Below are positions 4,622 to 8,194 of a stretch of DNA of 8,194 nucleotides, piece by piece. Below the pieces are notes generated by a model. That model did no database searches. It saw only the letters and a list, made by a program, of their open reading frames with translations, and was not told the origin of the DNA. Each line of letters starts with the position of its first letter. The stretch's first letter is position 1. A program made the translations under genes and the position numbers. The DNA comes from Streptococcus sp. UBA6071. GTDB lineage: Bacteria; Bacillota; Bacilli; Lactobacillales; Streptococcaceae. The DNA is taken from assembly GCA_002436115.1 (NCBI GenBank), contig DIXV01000071.1, forward strand, positions 9,034 to 17,227, written 5' to 3'.

Positions 4622-7288
4622 ATGAAAAAAACAGTCCATGTTGTTCCTCATTCACACTGGGATAGAGAATGGTATTTCACAACTAGTCGTTCTAAAATAT
4701 ACTTGATGAACAACCTAAAAAAGATTATTTCGCTGTTAAAGAATAAGGAAGGGTATGAGAGCTACACGCTTGATGGACAAGCTTCACTTCTTGATGATTA
4801 TCTTGCATGGTGTCCTGAGGATAAGGAGGTAATCAAAGAATTGGTTCAAAAAGGGAAGCTTATTATTGGACCATGGTATACTCAAACTGATCAAATGGTT
4901 ATCTCTGGAGAAAGCATTGTCAGAAACATGCTATATGGGATGAATATCTCAAAAGAGTTTGGAGACTACATGAATCTTGCTTATGTACCAGACTCTTTCG
5001 GTCAATCAGCTGCTATGCCACAAATGTATAAAGAATTTGGTATTGACGATACTTTATTTTGGCGTGGTGTTAGTGATGATGAGGTTAGCCATTCGGAGTT
5101 TAAATGGCGTGGTGAAGATGGGAGTGTGGTTAATGCTTTTCAAATTCAAGCGGGGTATTATATTGGTGGAGATATTCCTGAAGAAGATGAACTCCTCAAA
5201 GACTACCTGCATAAGGATCCATACAAAACGATTTGGGCAAAGAGTAGTACGGATCACGTCGTCTTTCCAAATGGTTTTGACCAGGCTCCTGCCAGAGAAA
5301 ATCTTGTAGAACTCTTAGAGCGAATGAAAGAATGTTATAAGGATACATACGAATTTAAACATTCAACTTACATAGACTATGTTCATTCTATTAAAGAACA
5401 ACATCCAGAGTTGGAAGAAATTGCTGGAGAATTGCTAAATGGTAAATTGATGCGTATCCATAAATCCATTTTCTCATCTCGCTCAGATTTAAAAAAATGG
5501 AACACACAGGTTCAAAACTATCTTGTAAATATCCTAGAACCCTTGTTATCATTGTCTAAATCTCTAGGTTTTGACTATCCAGTTGAAGTTGTCAAGGAAA
5601 TTTGGAAATTGATGTTTGAAAATGCAGCCCATGATTCAATTGGCTCTTGTGTGTCGGACACAACCAATGAAGACATCTACCTTCGCTATAAAAAAGCTCG
5701 TGATTTAGCTGAAAATTTAGCCGAACTCAAGATGCGTGAAATTGTCATGAGATTAAAAACAGACAAAGCTATTACTGCGACAGTCTTTAATCTCTCGGCT
5801 AGGGTTAAATCTGGAGTTTTTGAAACAACTTTTTATGTTCCACAACATGATTTTGCTATTAAAGATGATCAAGGCAATACATATAGTTACACCATTACTT
5901 CATCAACGGACCAAACAGAATATATTCTTGGACAAGGTAATGTCTTAGATTCAACAAAAGACACCTATAAACCATCCAAAGTTTATAAAGTAGAAATCGC
6001 TATTGCATTTGAAAACTTGCCAGCCTTTGGATATAAGAATTTTCATATTGATTTATCGGGGAATACTAATCAAGAACAAGTTAAGACGGAAAACCAAGTA
6101 ATCGAAAATGAGTTTTATAACATTACGGTTAATGCTAACAATACAATTGATATTTTAGATAAAATTTCTGAAAAAATATATAAGAATCAAGCTATTCTTC
6201 AAGAAAACGGAGATGATGGGGATTCATTTAACTATTCACCACCGAGAGACGATTTACTTATCAACTCTACTGAGTTTGTACCAGAAGTCACTACTCTAAA
6301 TTCTGAACTTGTTAGTACAATGGTGTTGAAGTATATCTTTAAAGTACCTCAAAACTTAGAAGAACGATCAAAAGGGGTTAGAACTGTAAATTTACCAGTG
6401 ACACTAAATATCACCTTGAAGAAATCGTCACCCGTTATCGAATTTAATTTCGAGGTAGATAATCGTTTTGTGGATAGCCATAGAATGTGTGTGCTATTTA
6501 ATAGTGACATAGCTTCAACATTTTCAAAAGCTGACCACCAATTTGGTGTTATTCAACGACCTGTTGTTACGGATGCTATGGCACTCTGGGAAAAAGAACC
6601 TGAAAATTGGAACGAGGTACCAATTGCAATTGAAACATGCCAATCATTTGTCACACTTGATTGTAAGGAACGAGGAGTTGCAGTCATTCCAAAAGGTGTG
6701 AGAGAGTATGAAATCGTCGGTGACGACTACGATACTATTCGCTTAACACTATTTAGAACTTATGGGCATATGGGAAGAGAAAATCTACTTTATCGACCAG
6801 GACGCGCTTCAGGAGAGACTGTGATTGCCACGCCAGATGCACAGTGCCATAAAGTTATGACTTTTGAGTTTTCTGCAATTTATTATCAAGGGGATATGAA
6901 TGCTTATCGTTTAGCAAATGTTGTTAGTGAATACCTCAAAGACGTTCAAATTTACCAGTACTCAGATTATTTGAATACTCGTCTTCGTTTTACTCAATTT
7001 GATGTTGAAAAAACATTGGATACTGAGTATAGTTTATTTAACCTTAATGAACATGGAATTCTAAGTTTGGTTAAAAAAGCCGAAGAAAGGCAAGGCTATA
7101 TTATCCGATTATATAATGGTCAATATAAAGCCAGTATAGCTCCTGAGATTAAGTTTCACAATCAACCAACTGTAGTAGAGTATGTTAATTTAAAAGAAGA
7201 AACAAAATCCAAAATGGATTCAGCTGATAAGTTGATGATTGCTAAATTGGAACATAATAAGTTTGTGACCCTTTATGTAGAATTTTAA
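4622..7288 (+). CDS. mngB: GH38 alpha-mannosidase, mannosylglycerate hydrolase (MngB) type
   Basis: This 888-residue enzyme has no signal peptide, so it acts in the cytoplasm. The N-terminal GH38 catalytic domain (about 5-270) contains HSHWDREWY, with H12 and D14 as zinc ligands. AYVPDSFGQ supplies D124, the nucleophile and third zinc ligand. NAAHDSIGS supplies the fourth ligand, H337, in the alpha-helical middle domain. The segments IIGPWYTQTD and SGESIVRNMLYG closely resemble E. coli MngB as I remember it (about 877 residues). The C-terminal beta-sandwich region (about 480-880) is complete, including the stretch around LLYRPGRASGE. MngB hydrolyses 2-O-(6-phospho-mannosyl)-D-glycerate to mannose-6-phosphate and glycerate. 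A fructose-family PTS directly upstream supports a phosphorylated intracellular substrate. Whether the aglycone is glycerate or something else, such as another sugar, cannot be told. Mannosidases cutting host N-glycan mannose are the main alternative within GH38. All metal and nucleophile residues are present, so it should be active. Confidence 0.92.
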   Translation: MKKTVHVVPHSHWDREWYFTTSRSKIYLMNNLKKIISLLKNKEGYESYTLDGQASLLDDYLAWCPEDKEVIKELVQKGKLIIGPWYTQTDQMVISGESIVRNMLYGMNISKEFGDYMNLAYVPDSFGQSAAMPQMYKEFGIDDTLFWRGVSDDEVSHSEFKWRGEDGSVVNAFQIQAGYYIGGDIPEEDELLKDYLHKDPYKTIWAKSSTDHVVFPNGFDQAPARENLVELLERMKECYKDTYEFKHSTYIDYVHSIKEQHPELEEIAGELLNGKLMRIHKSIFSSRSDLKKWNTQVQNYLVNILEPLLSLSKSLGFDYPVEVVKEIWKLMFENAAHDSIGSCVSDTTNEDIYLRYKKARDLAENLAELKMREIVMRLKTDKAITATVFNLSARVKSGVFETTFYVPQHDFAIKDDQGNTYSYTITSSTDQTEYILGQGNVLDSTKDTYKPSKVYKVEIAIAFENLPAFGYKNFHIDLSGNTNQEQVKTENQVIENEFYNITVNANNTIDILDKISEKIYKNQAILQENGDDGDSFNYSPPRDDLLINSTEFVPEVTTLNSELVSTMVLKYIFKVPQNLEERSKGVRTVNLPVTLNITLKKSSPVIEFNFEVDNRFVDSHRMCVLFNSDIASTFSKADHQFGVIQRPVVTDAMALWEKEPENWNEVPIAIETCQSFVTLDCKERGVAVIPKGVREYEIVGDDYDTIRLTLFRTYGHMGRENLLYRPGRASGETVIATPDAQCHKVMTFEFSAIYYQGDMNAYRLANVVSEYLKDVQIYQYSDYLNTRLRFTQFDVEKTLDTEYSLFNLNEHGILSLVKKAEERQGYIIRLYNGQYKASIAPEIKFHNQPTVVEYVNLKEETKSKMDSADKLMIAKLEHNKFVTLYVEF

Positions 7289-7295
7289 ACTAGAA

Positions 7296-7325
7296 AAAGA
7301 GGTATCTTTATACCGAAACCTTTTT
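7296..7325 (+). terminator. Weak terminator candidate after the mannosidase gene
   Basis: GGTAT (7301-7305), loop CTTT, ATACC (7310-7314) is a 5-bp stem. It is followed six bases later by five Ts (7321-7325). An alternative 8-bp pairing, AAAGAGGT (7296-7303) with ACCTTTTT (7318-7325), uses the T run within the stem. Neither is strong, so some read-through into the decayed manA region is likely. Confidence 0.35.
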
Positions 7326-7340
7326 GTTTAAAGTTTCTTG

Positions 7341-7708
7341 TACATGGAAATTATAGGGAGACAACCGCTTGAAATCTGAATTTGGTTATGAGATCTTAAG
7401 GGAGAAAATAGGAAAGGGTTAGCTGAACTAATAGCTAATAAAGATTGGAATCAATGGTTGAAGAAAGTCAAAGTAAAAGCGGGTGATTTCTTCTATGCCT
7501 CAAGTGGTACAGTGCATGCTATTACTCTCAATATTATAATTTTAGAAATACAGCAGTCTAGTGATGCAACCTATAGCGTTTATAACTTTGATAGGATGGA
7601 TGATGATGGCAATAAGCGGGAGTCAAGTATGACCACTTTATCCTTTCTAATAATGTAGCTAAATAATCCTTAGATGGGAAACTTGATTTAATTGCAAGTC
7701 ATATGTAA
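7341..7708 (+). pseudogene. manA: manA relic: mannose-6-phosphate isomerase with two internal deletions
   Basis: Three pieces match the order of a Firmicute class I mannose-6-phosphate isomerase, an enzyme of about 315 residues. First, 7369-7419 reads LKSEFGYEILREKIGKG (N-terminal region after the IWGG motif, which is itself broken just upstream). Second, from 7419 in another frame comes LAELIANKDW, then KVKAGDFFYASSGTVHAI and IQQSSDATYSVYNFDR (central metal-binding cupin). Third, from 7631 in yet another frame comes DHFILSNNVAK, a stop at 7664, then SLDGKLDLIASHM and the natural stop at 7706-7708. The stretch containing the VHPDD metal site is missing, as is the region between about residues 210 and 280. 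The arginine normally found in TYRVYD is serine. ManA makes fructose-6-phosphate from mannose-6-phosphate, the product of the upstream hydrolase, so this was plausibly the last operon gene. It cannot be functional. Confidence 0.85.
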
Positions 7709-7711
7709 CAC

Positions 7712-7745
7712 AAACCAGCACTAATATCTTGTGCTGGTTTATTTT
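7712..7745 (+). terminator. Strong terminator after the manA relic
   Basis: AAACCAGCAC (7712-7721), loop TAATATCTT, GTGCTGGTTT (7731-7740) is a perfect 10-bp stem, followed by ATTTT. It lies 3 bases after the relic's natural stop codon, so it is probably the original terminator of manA and of the whole operon, kept after the gene decayed. It would still end any read-through from the mannosidase. Confidence 0.85.
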
Positions 7746-8047
7746 ACCTTTGACACGGTTTTCAGATAGCTATTTTTCTAGGCAGTTTACTTTCACTTAT
7801 AGTTTCAATTTTAAAAAGAAAATAACAATCACGTGACTGCATGAATAGAGAGAAAGCGATGCTTATTGTCAAGTATCCACCGACCAATGCCAAAAACGAG
7901 AGGCTTTAAACGACTGATACAAGAGTTTAGGGACGGTAAGGTTAGTTGTAACTCTTTTGTTTTTTGCTCATGTCAATCTCATATTAGGATTAACCAAGAA
8001 GAAACTGGTTCAAAGAGGGCATCGGATGGATTATATATTAACGAAAC
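7746..8047. other. Degenerate stretch, no supported gene
   Basis: No intact gene is visible. A plus-strand open frame of 73 codons (7866-8087) has no family I recognise, and its end overlaps the second manA remnant in another frame, so it is probably not a real gene. Short pieces could be worn ManA sequence, such as VKYPPTNAKNERL (about 7867-7905) near the expected metal-site region and KRLIQEFRDGK (about 7909-7941), but these matches are weak. No inverted-repeat ends or transposase motifs are seen. Confidence 0.35.
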
Positions 8048-8167
8048 CACGGAGAAATTATTGTTGATGGGGACTCTTATCCAATAGCTAAGGGAGTTCA
8101 TTTTATAATAGGTTGTTGGAAGATAGAAGGAAATAATCTTGCTCTAATTGCAAGTCATCCCTATCTA
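8048..8167 (+). pseudogene. manA: Second manA C-terminal remnant (right edge)
   Basis: From 8048 the plus strand reads HGEIIVDGDSYPIAKG, then VHFIIGCWKIEGNNLALIASHP. This matches the C-terminal cupin of a class I mannose-6-phosphate isomerase (consensus like GxG, DG, Y, KKGDHFIL, W, G, LIASHP). A few residues between HFII and W are missing compared with the family, and upstream no matching open frame exists. It shares the 14-mer TAATTGCAAGTCAT with the first relic (7689-7702 and 8145-8158). Its protein text differs elsewhere (IEGNNLALIASHP against LDGKLDLIASHM), so it is a diverged copy and not a recent duplicate. The frame stays open past the usual end into an A/T run. Confidence 0.65.
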
Positions 8168-8194
8168 AAAAAAAATAAAAGGATTTTTTTTTTT
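8166..8194. repeat. A-run and T-run at the right edge, possible terminator
   Basis: A run of As broken by one T (8167-8180) is followed by GGA and then eleven Ts to the window end. ATCC (8157-8160) and GGAT (8181-8184) could pair as a very short stem, giving a weak terminator for the second manA remnant. Long homopolymers here may also be a sequencing or assembly edge. Confidence 0.3.

Noticed and set aside
4223..4651. 142-codon minus-strand open frame across the end of EIIC and the start of the mannosidase
   Set aside because: It lies opposite two clear genes, crosses their intercistronic hairpin, and its protein text is of low-complexity antisense type with no recognisable domain.
7458..7658. 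66-codon frame as an independent small cupin gene
   Set aside because: It begins inside a longer match to ManA (LAELIANKDW is upstream in frame), and flanking ManA pieces in other frames show it is the middle of a broken manA.
7866..8087. 73-codon plus-strand frame as a real small gene
   Set aside because: It has no ribosome binding site or family, and its end overlaps in another frame the recognisable second manA remnant.
7289..8194. Insertion sequence or transposon as the cause of the manA decay
   Set aside because: No transposase-like protein text, terminal inverted repeats or target duplications were seen. The changes look like simple deletions and point changes.

Overview
The window looks like chromosomal DNA of a low-GC Gram-positive bacterium, most probably a streptococcus or close relative in the Lactobacillales. 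Supporting signs are AT-rich DNA, AGGAGG-type ribosome binding sites, a split fructose-family PTS, a PRD regulator and ManA remnants of the Firmicute type. Species cannot be named from the sequence alone.

Layout. At the left edge (1-182, minus) is the start of an unrecognised small membrane protein, preceded by a cluster of short repeats (247-291). A 370-base stretch with no convincing gene leads to a terminator (516-547). Then comes a 644-residue PRD-type PTS-regulated transcription factor on the minus strand (553-2487). It is divergent from a plus-strand operon: EIIA (2684-3139), EIIB (3141-3455), EIIC (3470-4564) and a GH38 alpha-mannosidase of the mannosylglycerate hydrolase (MngB) type (4622-7288). 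A perfect 10-bp hairpin sits between EIIC and the mannosidase. Downstream of the mannosidase the DNA is decayed. It holds an internally deleted mannose-6-phosphate isomerase relic (manA, about 7341-7708) that keeps its own strong terminator, and a second manA C-terminal remnant at the right edge (8048-8167).

How it works together (inference from families). The EIIA/EIIB/EIIC proteins import and phosphorylate an alpha-mannoside. The GH38 enzyme cleaves the phosphorylated product in the cytoplasm, giving mannose-6-phosphate plus an aglycone (glycerate if the substrate is mannosylglycerate). ManA would then convert mannose-6-phosphate to fructose-6-phosphate. The local manA is destroyed, so another copy must do this step. 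The regulator has EIIB-like and EIIA-like domains with intact Cys and His sites, so it can sense the PTS phosphorylation state. It probably acts on two 24-bp TTTTTC-N12-GAAAAA repeats just upstream of an extended -10 promoter (2626-2654) for the operon. The gene order resembles the Bacillus manR-manP-manA arrangement combined with the Escherichia coli mngA-mngB pair.

I did not find a wholly new type of system. The most interesting points are the twin operator-like repeats, the Gram-positive version of the mng pathway, and the two decayed manA copies.
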